Positions 1-8,130 of a stretch of 21,835 nt of DNA are shown here, in pieces. This DNA is from CAYSHJ01 sp964589725 (GTDB lineage Bacteria > Planctomycetota > Planctomycetia > Planctomycetales > Planctomycetaceae). Under the pieces are notes generated by a model. It searched no databases. It was not told the DNA's origin and saw only the letters and a program-made list of their open reading frames with translations. Position 1 is the stretch's first letter; every line of letters starts with the position of its first letter. Position numbers and translations under genes: made by a program. The stretch is taken from NCBI GenBank assembly GCA_964589725.1, contig CAZPUJ010000247.1, positions 1 through 21,835 on the forward strand, read 5' to 3'.

Positions 1-3000
1 ATGGCCTGCGGACTCAGCCGCGCGACTTGCTGAATGGACGGCTCCGGCTGCGTGCCGCCGGATGCGTCCACGGTCTTCATCCATTTGTAGACTCGGACTT
101 TGTTGAGCGGTGACGCGGGTACCGGCTGTGTTTCCCCGGAAAGCATCGGGATCGGCTGGTCGTTGAAGAACGACAGGTAAAACGTCTGCCGCGGATCCAG
201 ATTGAGGACCGCTTTGAGCAGTTCCAACTTGGTCCGTTCGATGCGTGTTCCGCTCATGCTGCCGGAGCAATCGACGACGAATCCGACTTTCGCCGCTTGG
301 GTTCGTGAGCCAAAGAACTCAACCTCCAACGGGTTGCGTGGTCGTGTGGGCGGTACGGGGAAATCATCGGCTGACGTGGGCTTGTCAGGTGCCTGATCTG
401 GCGGTTTCGACTCGGCAGCGACAACCGGTATTTCCTCCGCATCCCGTTTCAAGGGGAGTTTGATTCGTTCGGCCTCATGCGTCGGTTCGACAATCGTCTG
501 CGGCGGATATCCGCTCGCGTGGACGAGGAACTCGTACAGCTCTGCCTTGGGCGTGGCGAGTTCAAATTGTCCGCTGGCATCGGTGACGACCGGCGCTGCC
601 TTGCCGGCCAGCGTGACCTTTGCGCCGGCCACAGGCTGCTCGGTGCGAGCATCGACGACCACTCCTCGCAACGAGTACGGCGGCTTGAGTCGCAGGATCA
701 ACGGCGCGGCCGAGGCCGCGCTCAGGTCGTGCTCGGCTTCCTCGGTTGAGAATCCTGTTGCCGATGCGGTCACGCGCAACTGACGGGCCGGCACGTCCGA
801 CAGCGTGAACTCACCGCGCGCATCCGACATCAAGTTACGATTCCACTCCTTCAAGGTGATGGTCGCCTGCTCGATCGGTTGTCCGTTCTCGGCGGACAGC
901 ACTTGTCCGCGCAAAGTCGCCGCGCCACGCAACTCGACGGAAAGGTTCGTCTCCTCATCCGTGCGAGTCTCCCGCGAAAGCTCTTCGGGAATGAAGCCGG
1001 CCGCAGTGATGTGGAGAAGCGCCGTGCCTGCGGGAACATCCTCGAATCGGAAGCGGCCTTCGGCGTCGGTCCGGTGAGGTTCCGGCAATCCTTCCCAGCG
1101 GACCTCCGCGCCGTCGATCGGACTTTGATCGAACGCGGACAACACCTTGCCACTGAGCACCGTCGCGCCTCGGAGTTCGATCTTCACGCGGTTCTCGTCA
1201 GCGACAAGCTGCAGCTCCGACACGGCCACGCGGTAGCCGCGTCCCACGACTTCCAGAGACACAGCACCCGACGGCAATTCGGCGAACTCGAACAGACCTT
1301 GTGCGTTGGTCGCCGCTTTCCATCGTCCTTGCGCGATTCGAATCTCGGCCTCCAGCACGGCAGTTTTGCGAACCGCATCCGTGACCTCGCCCAGCAACTT
1401 CGCGGAGCCAGTCAGCAGAATGCGTACCGGCTGGTCATCCGCTGGTGGAACAGCCAGCTCGGCCGCGCGCGGTTGGTATCCCTCGGCTGAGACTTCCAAA
1501 CGCTGCGTTCCTCGTCGCAGAGCATGCAATTCGAAGCGACCGTCGGCGGAGGTCTTGGTGGATTGCGTGCCCGACGCGGCACGCACATTCGCACCGGCAA
1601 TCGGATTCCCCGAAGAGTCCGTGACGAATCCTGTCAACGACATCAACTCCGGTCGCAGCAAGAGCCGCACGGCCGTTTCTCCTGTCGGCAACAACGGACG
1701 CTCAAAGTCGCGAGTGAAATAACCTGTCACCGAAACCTCGAATCGAGCGAGCGAACCCGGAAGACTGTCACGGCGAAATTGTCCCTGCGCATCGGTGCGC
1801 AATTCACCGGGAATTCCGGCCACTCGCACGACGGCGTCGGGGACCGGCTGCTTGCTGAACGCATCCAGGACAACACCGCGCGCAGCCGCCGCGCCCGATA
1901 AGCTCAGCAGCAAGTCCGGCGTGCGTCCCACTGCAAGCTCGCGCGAGACACGCAGGGGCCGATAGCCTTCGGCCGAGGCTTCCAATTGCACCGCACCGCT
2001 GGGTACTCCGGGCAACAGAAACAGCCCGACGTCATCGGCAACGGCATGATGCTCGGAACCCACGACCTGAATCGACGCGAACGGTATCGGGTGATCCGTG
2101 CCTTCTTCGATAATCAGCCCGCTGACTTCCGCGGCACCGCGGAGCATCAGCCGATGCCGGCCTGACGGCGGAACCGAAGACGGTAACTCCCAGGTCAGCG
2201 GTTGATACCCCGCTGCCTCGATCTCGAATCGCCGCGCCTCGGTGGAGGTCGGGATCACGCGAAAATATCCCTTCGCGTCGGAACGTGTCTCGGCTTGCGG
2301 CGCTGCCGCGAAGCGAATGGTGGCCGCGGTGATCGGCGCTCCACTGACGGCATCCACGACTTCTCCTTCAATGGCCGTCGACGATTTCATGAATCGGGGA
2401 TATGCCCAGAAGCCGATGCCGACCGCCAATAGCAACAATCCGAGGAGAGCCAGTACCCGTGCGGCTCGGCCCGATCGCGGCTTGGAACCGCAGCGCGGGC
2501 AGCGGCCTCGCGAATCGGCAACCTCGAAGAACGCCAGGCGGCAGTCCGCCTGTGAGCAGACTCGCAACGGCGTCTCTGGGCTGTGTCGTCGCTCATAACC
2601 CCAGCACCATACTAATCGCCAACGCCCACGCACGTGCACCTGAAACAACGCGCCCGACACCGCATGGTCTTCTCGCGAGATTTTCTCCAAACGTTGTTGC
2701 AGAACTCGCCACAGCACTTGTTCGCCGGGAGCGCGGGGCGAGGCTTGCTTCCACTTCGCTTGCAGAGCTTCCCATTCCAACCGCAGCGGTCCCCGCAGAT
2801 CGGCGGAGGTCACGGCGCGAACTCGTTTCGGTTCAGCCGATTGGTCATCGTCACGCCACGACCAGCGGACGGTTTGATTGTCCCAAACCGGCTCGGCCGC
2901 GAAGCGTCCCAGCCAATGCCGCACGACGTGCGAGTTCGCCGCGAAGCGATCCAACACTGGAAATCCCGGCTGCAACGCGATCCGCTGGAAATCGCGCGAC

Positions 3001-3038
3001 TGGTCTGCCAAGTCGATCCGAAGCAAAGGCGAAATCAT
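1..3038 (-). CDS. Membrane-anchored carboxypeptidase-regulatory-like repeat protein with C-terminal vWA domain (partial, 3' end outside window)
   Basis: Open for 1012 codons from ATG at 3038 with no stop before the left edge. Residues 1-190 match the N-terminus of the gene at 3428-7027: MISPLLRIDL start, WLGRF at about 42, VWCWGY at 143-148, and a cysteine knuckle C161/C166/C180/C183. A membrane span follows at about 193-211. Next come eight tandem carboxypeptidase-regulatory-like beta-sandwich repeats (pattern GxVxDAxxxxPVxxAxV, then TDxxGxFxL), a Pro/Lys/Asp-rich linker, and a von Willebrand A domain. That domain has the metal-site motif DCSGS at D923-S927, preceded by GFVV and followed by SFFND. 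Known of the families: these repeats are usually extracellular structural or binding modules, and vWA domains bind partners through a metal ion. I infer a surface or periplasmic binding protein. No clear Shine-Dalgarno sequence lies before the start, which was chosen by alignment to the paralogue. It is last in view of the run starting at the sigma factor. Confidence 0.85.
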   Translation of the reverse strand, partial: MISPLLRIDLADQSRDFQRIALQPGFPVLDRFAANSHVVRHWLGRFAAEPVWDNQTVRWSWRDDDQSAEPKRVRAVTSADLRGPLRLEWEALQAKWKQASPRAPGEQVLWRVLQQRLEKISREDHAVSGALFQVHVRGRWRLVWCWGYERRHSPETPLRVCSQADCRLAFFEVADSRGRCPRCGSKPRSGRAARVLALLGLLLLAVGIGFWAYPRFMKSSTAIEGEVVDAVSGAPITAATIRFAAAPQAETRSDAKGYFRVIPTSTEARRFEIEAAGYQPLTWELPSSVPPSGRHRLMLRGAAEVSGLIIEEGTDHPIPFASIQVVGSEHHAVADDVGLFLLPGVPSGAVQLEASAEGYRPLRVSRELAVGRTPDLLLSLSGAAAARGVVLDAFSKQPVPDAVVRVAGIPGELRTDAQGQFRRDSLPGSLARFEVSVTGYFTRDFERPLLPTGETAVRLLLRPELMSLTGFVTDSSGNPIAGANVRAASGTQSTKTSADGRFELHALRRGTQRLEVSAEGYQPRAAELAVPPADDQPVRILLTGSAKLLGEVTDAVRKTAVLEAEIRIAQGRWKAATNAQGLFEFAELPSGAVSLEVVGRGYRVAVSELQLVADENRVKIELRGATVLSGKVLSAFDQSPIDGAEVRWEGLPEPHRTDAEGRFRFEDVPAGTALLHITAAGFIPEELSRETRTDEETNLSVELRGAATLRGQVLSAENGQPIEQATITLKEWNRNLMSDARGEFTLSDVPARQLRVTASATGFSTEEAEHDLSAASAAPLILRLKPPYSLRGVVVDARTEQPVAGAKVTLAGKAAPVVTDASGQFELATPKAELYEFLVHASGYPPQTIVEPTHEAERIKLPLKRDAEEIPVVAAESKPPDQAPDKPTSADDFPVPPTRPRNPLEVEFFGSRTQAAKVGFVVDCSGSMSGTRIERTKLELLKAVLNLDPRQTFYLSFFNDQPIPMLSGETQPVPASPLNKVRVYKWMKTVDASGGTQPEPSIQQVARLSPQA

Positions 3039-3081
3039 CCGAAGTTTTTCCGGCTGGGAACAGAAATGGACGTTGAATCGA

Positions 3082-3390
3082 CACTAGCCCGACGCGCCAG
3101 TTTTGATGTTGCGCTGTTTGTCAGCCCCGGCAGGGGCGAAAGATAAGAGCCCACGGCGTAAGCCGTGGGTTTGCGATCACACGAATCCGCAGAGCCCCGC
3201 AGGGGCGACAGAGTTTTTGACATCGATTCTTTCGCCCCTCCGGGGCTTTGGTCGTTTCGTATGGCTCAAATCCCAGGGCTTTCGCCCTGGGCTAATATCT
3301 TCCGCCCCTCGCGGGGCTAAAAAGCGCAACTTCAAAACGCGACAGCGAGAAGACTTGGCCTCAGTCCCTCGCTGGCGCGTCGGGCTAGTG
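3082..3390. repeat. Compound palindromic repeat cluster between the two paralogues
   Basis: The 389-base gap 3039-3427 holds no gene. It is framed by a perfect 19-base inverted repeat, CACTAGCCCGACGCGCCAG at 3082-3100 and its complement at 3372-3390. Inside are several GC-rich hairpins: AGCCCCGGCAGGGGCG near 3123, CCCACGGC-GTAA-GCCGTGGG at 3150-3169, and CCCCGCAGGGGCG-type units near 3194, 3231 and 3303. Another, CCCAGGGCTTTCGCCCTGGG, starts near 3273. The look is that of REP/BIME-type elements. The outer arm is the same family as the repeat inside the coding region at 16354-16426. It may attenuate or terminate transcription between the two genes. Confidence 0.85.
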
Positions 3391-3427
3391 TGCAGCAGTC
3401 TGCGTCAAAATTTCCGCGGCTCATGAA

Positions 3428-6400
3428 TTATCTGGGTTCGAAGCCAATCGGGGACTGGAGTTCCGGCGGTAACGACAGGCGATAATGTTCCGCCTTATAG
3501 ACGCGATCCACGATTTTGTCCGAGTTGATGACCTCCAACGCGAACGGCTGCCAAACGTTGGCGGACTTGTTGCGTCCGATTCGATACGTCTGCGGTTCAG
3601 CCTGACCAAACCGATAGATACGGACCACCGCCGCCGATTGCGACAGTTGCCTAACCTCCGCCGCGCGAGCCGCCGCCTCGCGCGGTACCGGGCGATGCAC
3701 CAAGAATTCGTACCGGCCCGGCTTCAGCGGATGCAGGCGAATTGTCTCCGGACCGCGGCCGTTCTGATTGGCGCGCAGCAATTGCAGGTTTCCGTCGTGT
3801 GGCTTGTTGACGAAAACGTGCGATGCGGCTTTGTCTCCTGCCGCCAAATAAAGATGTGCGTCGAGATCCTCGACCGGTCCCTGCCACGTCAGCACGATGA
3901 AGAGTTCGTCCGGCTTCGGGATCGGGCAAAGGCAGAAGACCGCGCGCTCCTCGCTCTCGGCGGGATTTACCTCGACTTGTTCCGCTACGAATCCGTCAGA
4001 CTCGAAGCGAAGTGTCATACGTTTGGCGGGGAGCTTGTCGAGTTGAAACTCGCCGTTGGGATTGGTTCGTGCGCGGGCGTTTTCCGTGGCGATCGCGACG
4101 ACCGCGTTGGCCAGCGGGGCTTCGGTCAGCGCGTGAACCAGTTGTCCGCGCAGCGTGCGGCTGCTGGGGAGCGTGATTCGTCCCAGGGATTTCATCTCGC
4201 CGGATTTGAGCGTCCCTTTCACGGACTCGGACGCGAAGTTCGTCGCGGACACGCTCAACCGCAGCGAGCCGGCACGCAGCGACGGAAGTTGAAACTCGCC
4301 GCGTGGTCCGGTGAGCGCGCGATGCTCCGAACCGGTGAGCTCGACGACCGCTTTCGCGATGGGCTTGCCCGTGTCATCGAAGACTTCGCCGGTGACGGCC
4401 GCATCGCCCTTCAACTTCAACTCCAATTCCGTCTCGCGCTCGGCGGCCAGTTCGACCTCTTCGGAGGCTGGCGGATAGCCGTCGGCCTGTGCTGTGACCT
4501 GAGCCGCGCCGGCGAACGCTCCCTCGATACGAAATCGTCCCTCGGCGTCGGTTTGAGCTTTCAAGACCGTCTTGTCGATCCGCACTTCAACCTCCGCGAC
4601 GGGCTGACCTGTTGCCGCGTCGAACACCTGTCCCACGGCTGTTGAGTCGCCGCCCAACAGCACGGACAACGGCGGCTTCGCGTTTTCCGATACCGACGTT
4701 TCCAGACGCCGCAATCGAAAGTTGGGTGCGGAGACTTCGAGGACGACTGGTCCCGCTTTCAATTGCTCCAGAGTGAACTGGCCTTTGTCATCGGTGGTCG
4801 CGGCGTTCTCTGTTTCGGCGAGCACGACCTTCGCCCCCACGACGGGCGATTCATCCACTGCGCTGAGCACCTGACCGGCTTGCCGAGCCGCTCCCGCCAG
4901 CACGACGCGCAGACGCTTGGGAGACGCGTCGGTGGGTTCAATGGTTTCGGTTCGCGGTGCCAATCCCTCGGCGGTGATTTGCAATTCATGGCGTATTCCG
5001 CCGCGCAGACCTTTGATCTCAAACGTTCCCTCGTCCGAGGTCGCGAGCACCAACTCGCTGCCGGCAACGGCGACACGAGCCTTTGCAATCGCCTTGTCGG
5101 ACCAGCGTTCGACGACGAGTCCGGTCAGTGTCAGGTTACCGACCAGCGCGAAGTTCGCCACGACGTCTGGCTTTGGCATCGGCCGAATATCGGCGGCGCG
5201 AGTTGCAAATCCGGCAGCACGGACTTCCACTTTCGCCGGCACGCCGGGAACGCTCTCCAACCTGTACTGGCCTTTGACATCCGTGCGCGTGCGATACGGC
5301 GAGCCGGTCAGGATCACGTCCGCCTGTTCGACCGGCAGGCCTAAGACTTCGTCGGTCACTTGGCCGGAAACCGCCGAGTCCCCTTTGAGTTTGACATCGA
5401 AGACCGTCTCGTCGGAATTGCTCAGCTCGCGTTCGAGTTGTTCCGGTGCAAAGCCAGGAGCAGCGATTTCGAACATGGTCAGCCGCGCGGTGGCTCCCCG
5501 CAATTGGAACCGGCCTTGATCGTCCGTTTTGGCGACCAGCTTGCTTCCGGGGATGCGGACTTCGGCTGAACTGAGCGGCGCGGAATCCACGGCTCGCACG
5601 ACCGTCCCGGAAACCTTCGCGGCTCCAGCCAGTTTGAACTGAACCTGCCGCTCATTGCCAGAGACCAGTTCTTTTTCCAACTGCGCGGTGGCCAGCCCCT
5701 CCGACTCGGCCACGATCTGTGTCGGCCCCGCTTTGGCTTGTTTGAAGACGAACCAACCTTCGGCATCGCTGCGTGTGTTTTGCTCGCACCCTTCCAAGGT
5801 GATTGACGCGCCGGGGATCGGCTGTTCCAGCGATGCGGAGAGGACACGACCGACCAGAATCGCGTCGCCGCTCACTGCCAGCTCGATCGGCGCGTCATCG
5901 CCGCTCGCCAGGTTGATCTCGTGCGTGGCGGTCGGGTATCCGTTGGCGGAAACGCTGAGCGTGAACTTTCCTCGGCGACATCCCTCGTGTCGGAATCGTC
6001 CTTCCTCGTCGACGCGCAGGCTCTGCGAGGTTCCTTCGAACTGGAGTTTGGCGTCGAGAACCGGACGTCGGCTGATGGCATCCACGACTTGTCCGACCAA
6101 GACACCGTCCCCCACGAGCTCCACCGCGACGTTGGCGTGTTCCGCACGAGCGAGTTCTTGCGTGTTCCGCCACGGTCGAAATCCCTCGGCCGAGATTTCC
6201 ACCGCCCAAGCTCCGGCCGGCAATCGTTCGAGACGAAACCGTCCGTGCTCATCGCTGTGAGCGACCGCCCCCAGCGCGGCGATCCGTACTTCCGCGTCCG
6301 CGACCGGTAGACCAAAACCACTCCAAACGATTTGCCCTTCGAGTTCCGATCGCGGCCACGTCTGCCATCGCCACCAACCAGCAGCCGACAGAATCAACAG

Positions 6401-7027
6401 CAAGCATGCCGCGACAAAACCCACTTTCTTCCAAGGAAAACGAAAGATCGGCATCGGCGTGCGACACTTGGGACAGGCCGGCTCGGCTTCGCCGCGAGCG
6501 AGGTACAAACGACGGCAATCGGTCCCCGCACACAATACCGGTTGAGCCACCTTCGACTCGCTCCGCTGATAGCCCCAGCACCAGACCAGCCGCGGCTTCC
6601 GCCGCGCGTCGCGATAAACAAAAAACGCCCCTTCGGCACACGCCGGCGTGACGTCTTTGAGCAAGCGGTTCAGTCGCTCCCGCACCAGCTTGGCAATCAC
6701 CTCTTCCGTCCGGCCTTTGGAGGGAATCTGTGTCAACTTGTCGCGTAGCGCATCAAGCTCGGCACGCAACGGCCCCGTGAGGTCTTGTGGTCGCAAGGGC
6801 CGCGCGTTCTGCGGAGTGATGCGTCGTCCCTGGTCATCGTTCACATGAAACTGCACGGTCTGAGCATCGACCCATTCCGGTTCGGCCACGAAGCGACCCA
6901 GCCAGAGACGCAGCAATCGAGCCGTGGCTTGGCCTCGGTCCAGCAACGGCACGCCAGGCTCCAACGCGACGCGCTGAAAGTCCGGCGAACGATCTGGCAG
7001 ATGGACTCGGACGAAGGCGCTCAACAC
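3428..7027 (-). CDS. Membrane-anchored protein with ten carboxypeptidase-regulatory-like repeats and a YfaP/DUF2135-like C-terminus
   Basis: 1199 residues, GTG start at 7027 with AAGGGGA at 7036-7042, eight bases upstream. The N-terminal module (1-200) is paralogous to that of the gene at 1-3038: WLGRF at 42-46, VWCWGY at 148-153, cysteines C166/C171/C185/C188 resembling a zinc knuckle, then a membrane span at about 202-219. Ten repeats of about 80 residues follow to about residue 1010, each with a GxVxxA...PVxxAxV strand pair and a TDxxGxFxL turn. The last 170 residues contain LTWQGPVEDLDAHL, a Gly-rich GPETI motif and FLVHRP. This is the arrangement seen in YfaP/DUF2135-type beta domains (LTW...DLDxHL...GPETI). 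I infer an inner-membrane-anchored protein with a long extracytoplasmic stalk. Molecular function unknown. It lies 109 bases after the small exported protein gene. Confidence 0.9.
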   Translation of the reverse strand: MLSAFVRVHLPDRSPDFQRVALEPGVPLLDRGQATARLLRLWLGRFVAEPEWVDAQTVQFHVNDDQGRRITPQNARPLRPQDLTGPLRAELDALRDKLTQIPSKGRTEEVIAKLVRERLNRLLKDVTPACAEGAFFVYRDARRKPRLVWCWGYQRSESKVAQPVLCAGTDCRRLYLARGEAEPACPKCRTPMPIFRFPWKKVGFVAACLLLILSAAGWWRWQTWPRSELEGQIVWSGFGLPVADAEVRIAALGAVAHSDEHGRFRLERLPAGAWAVEISAEGFRPWRNTQELARAEHANVAVELVGDGVLVGQVVDAISRRPVLDAKLQFEGTSQSLRVDEEGRFRHEGCRRGKFTLSVSANGYPTATHEINLASGDDAPIELAVSGDAILVGRVLSASLEQPIPGASITLEGCEQNTRSDAEGWFVFKQAKAGPTQIVAESEGLATAQLEKELVSGNERQVQFKLAGAAKVSGTVVRAVDSAPLSSAEVRIPGSKLVAKTDDQGRFQLRGATARLTMFEIAAPGFAPEQLERELSNSDETVFDVKLKGDSAVSGQVTDEVLGLPVEQADVILTGSPYRTRTDVKGQYRLESVPGVPAKVEVRAAGFATRAADIRPMPKPDVVANFALVGNLTLTGLVVERWSDKAIAKARVAVAGSELVLATSDEGTFEIKGLRGGIRHELQITAEGLAPRTETIEPTDASPKRLRVVLAGAARQAGQVLSAVDESPVVGAKVVLAETENAATTDDKGQFTLEQLKAGPVVLEVSAPNFRLRRLETSVSENAKPPLSVLLGGDSTAVGQVFDAATGQPVAEVEVRIDKTVLKAQTDAEGRFRIEGAFAGAAQVTAQADGYPPASEEVELAAERETELELKLKGDAAVTGEVFDDTGKPIAKAVVELTGSEHRALTGPRGEFQLPSLRAGSLRLSVSATNFASESVKGTLKSGEMKSLGRITLPSSRTLRGQLVHALTEAPLANAVVAIATENARARTNPNGEFQLDKLPAKRMTLRFESDGFVAEQVEVNPAESEERAVFCLCPIPKPDELFIVLTWQGPVEDLDAHLYLAAGDKAASHVFVNKPHDGNLQLLRANQNGRGPETIRLHPLKPGRYEFLVHRPVPREAAARAAEVRQLSQSAAVVRIYRFGQAEPQTYRIGRNKSANVWQPFALEVINSDKIVDRVYKAEHYRLSLPPELQSPIGFEPR

Positions 7028-7136
7028 TCGGAGAGTCCCCTTAAATCGTTAGCGGCGACAGCATCGTTCTTTCACAAAGGATTTGTAGCGACGGTTTGTT
7101 TGCAGCTTTGCCACGCTAGCAATGACGCAATCATTT

Positions 7137-7937
7137 TCACTGTTGACCGCCCGGCGACTCCTCGCGACCGGTCGTGGTCCCCAGACGCACTTTGAGCAAA
7201 ACCTTCTCTTCCATTTGGACCAGAGCTTGCCGCAGCGGACCTTGCAGCCGCTCCAGTTGTGCGGCGTGACGGCGCGTGACGGAGGGATCGCGCCGCAACA
7301 GGACCTGGAAGCGACCCTCGGCGCGTTCCGGTTGCTTCAGGGCGATGGCGGTGGCCGCCTTCCAGGAATGAATGATGTCGCGATTCGGCGCCTCGACGAA
7401 CGCGCGTGTGAAGAGCGCGTCGGCCTTCTCGTACTCACTGGCGGAGAAGCGCGCGAGGGCTTGGTCGTAATAGTTGCTGAACAATTCGGGAGACGGTTCA
7501 ACCGTTTCACACGCCTCGGTAATGACTTGGAATTCATCATCGGAGGTCGCCCAAAACGATTCCGTCTGCATGACGTTGAGCACCAATTGAGCCAGCACAG
7601 GCCGCTGCTGTTCGTGCCGCACTCGGCCCGTGAGATGCAGACGCCGTGTGCGTGATTCGTCCGCCGCCGCCAGACGCCCCTCGGTGACCAATACCAATAC
7701 GCCATCCAGGCGCGGAGTGATCTCCACCACATCCTGCGCTTTTTGCAGCAGAGCTCTCAGCTTGGCCGGTTCCAACCGAGCCACCTCGGCCGCTTCCAGC
7801 GGCCGAGTTTTCGGAGGGGCGTCCGCTGATTCTCCCGCGATAACCGGTCTGGCAAGGCAGAACAGCACAACCACCGCGATCCAATTGCGAACATGGGTTG
7901 ATGTCGTGCTTAATCCTCGTACGGCCACGTCTGACAC
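7137..7937 (-). CDS. Exported protein with TPR-like C-terminal half, function unknown
   Basis: About 266 residues from a GTG at 7937. The N-terminus reads as a signal peptide: a positively charged HVRNW, the hydrophobic WIAVVVLFCLA, and a likely cut after PVIA. A charged region follows, with a stretch (LHLTGRVRHEQQRPVLAQLV) that faintly resembles a BON domain. Then comes a TPR-like helical pair, YYDQALARFSASEYEKADAL and KAATAIALKQPERAEGRFQV, ending in LLRRDP. The same frame stays open back to a GTG at 8111, but that extension translates the palindromic repeat at 7954-8018 (LTRSVNEG...SLTLRVSV), so I prefer the inner start. No good Shine-Dalgarno sequence supports any start; another GTG lies at 7928. 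Its position between the kinase and the repeat proteins suggests a role in the same envelope system (inference). Confidence 0.7.
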   Translation of the reverse strand: MSDVAVRGLSTTSTHVRNWIAVVVLFCLARPVIAGESADAPPKTRPLEAAEVARLEPAKLRALLQKAQDVVEITPRLDGVLVLVTEGRLAAADESRTRRLHLTGRVRHEQQRPVLAQLVLNVMQTESFWATSDDEFQVITEACETVEPSPELFSNYYDQALARFSASEYEKADALFTRAFVEAPNRDIIHSWKAATAIALKQPERAEGRFQVLLRRDPSVTRRHAAQLERLQGPLRQALVQMEEKVLLKVRLGTTTGREESPGGQQ

Positions 7938-7953
7938 ATTTTGAGGGCGCTTC

Positions 7954-8018
7954 ACACTAACTCGAAGCGTAAGCGAGGCTAGAGGCCAGAGGCCCTCGTT
8001 AACGCTTCGGGTTAGTGT
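7954..8018. repeat. Palindromic repeat between the kinase and exported-protein genes
   Basis: Imperfect inverted repeat: arm ACACTAACTCGAAGCG starting at 7954, complemented by CGCTTCGGGTTAGTGT ending at 8018, with a short GAGGCCAGAGGCC centre. The arms also share AAGCGAGG / CCTCGTTAACG. The whole 193-base gap 7938-8130 holds no other recognisable feature. Confidence 0.8.
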
Positions 8019-8130
8019 AAAACTCCACCGTGCGAAGCATAAACAGGAAGAATTAAGCGGCATGGGTGTCTCCGAATTCGGACCCATTGAATCATCGCCT
8101 GCGGAATTCACAAGCCGTCGAGGACATTCG

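Noticed and set aside
879..1490. 203-residue plus-strand open frame opposite the vWA stalk gene
   Set aside because: It is antisense to a continuous 1012-codon frame with clear repeat and vWA motifs; composition is Arg/Ser/Gln-rich shadow sequence with no domain.
3123..3320. CRISPR array
   Set aside because: The repeats are palindromic GC-rich hairpins of several types with irregular spacing and no constant direct repeat or cas genes.
3485..4645. 386-residue plus-strand open frame opposite the ten-repeat protein
   Set aside because: Long antisense frames are expected in GC-rich repetitive coding DNA; the minus-strand gene has consistent family repeats throughout.
7938..8111. N-terminal extension of the exported protein to GTG 8111
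   Set aside because: The extension encodes the palindrome and places the signal peptide about 60 residues inside; not excluded, but less likely than GTG 7937.
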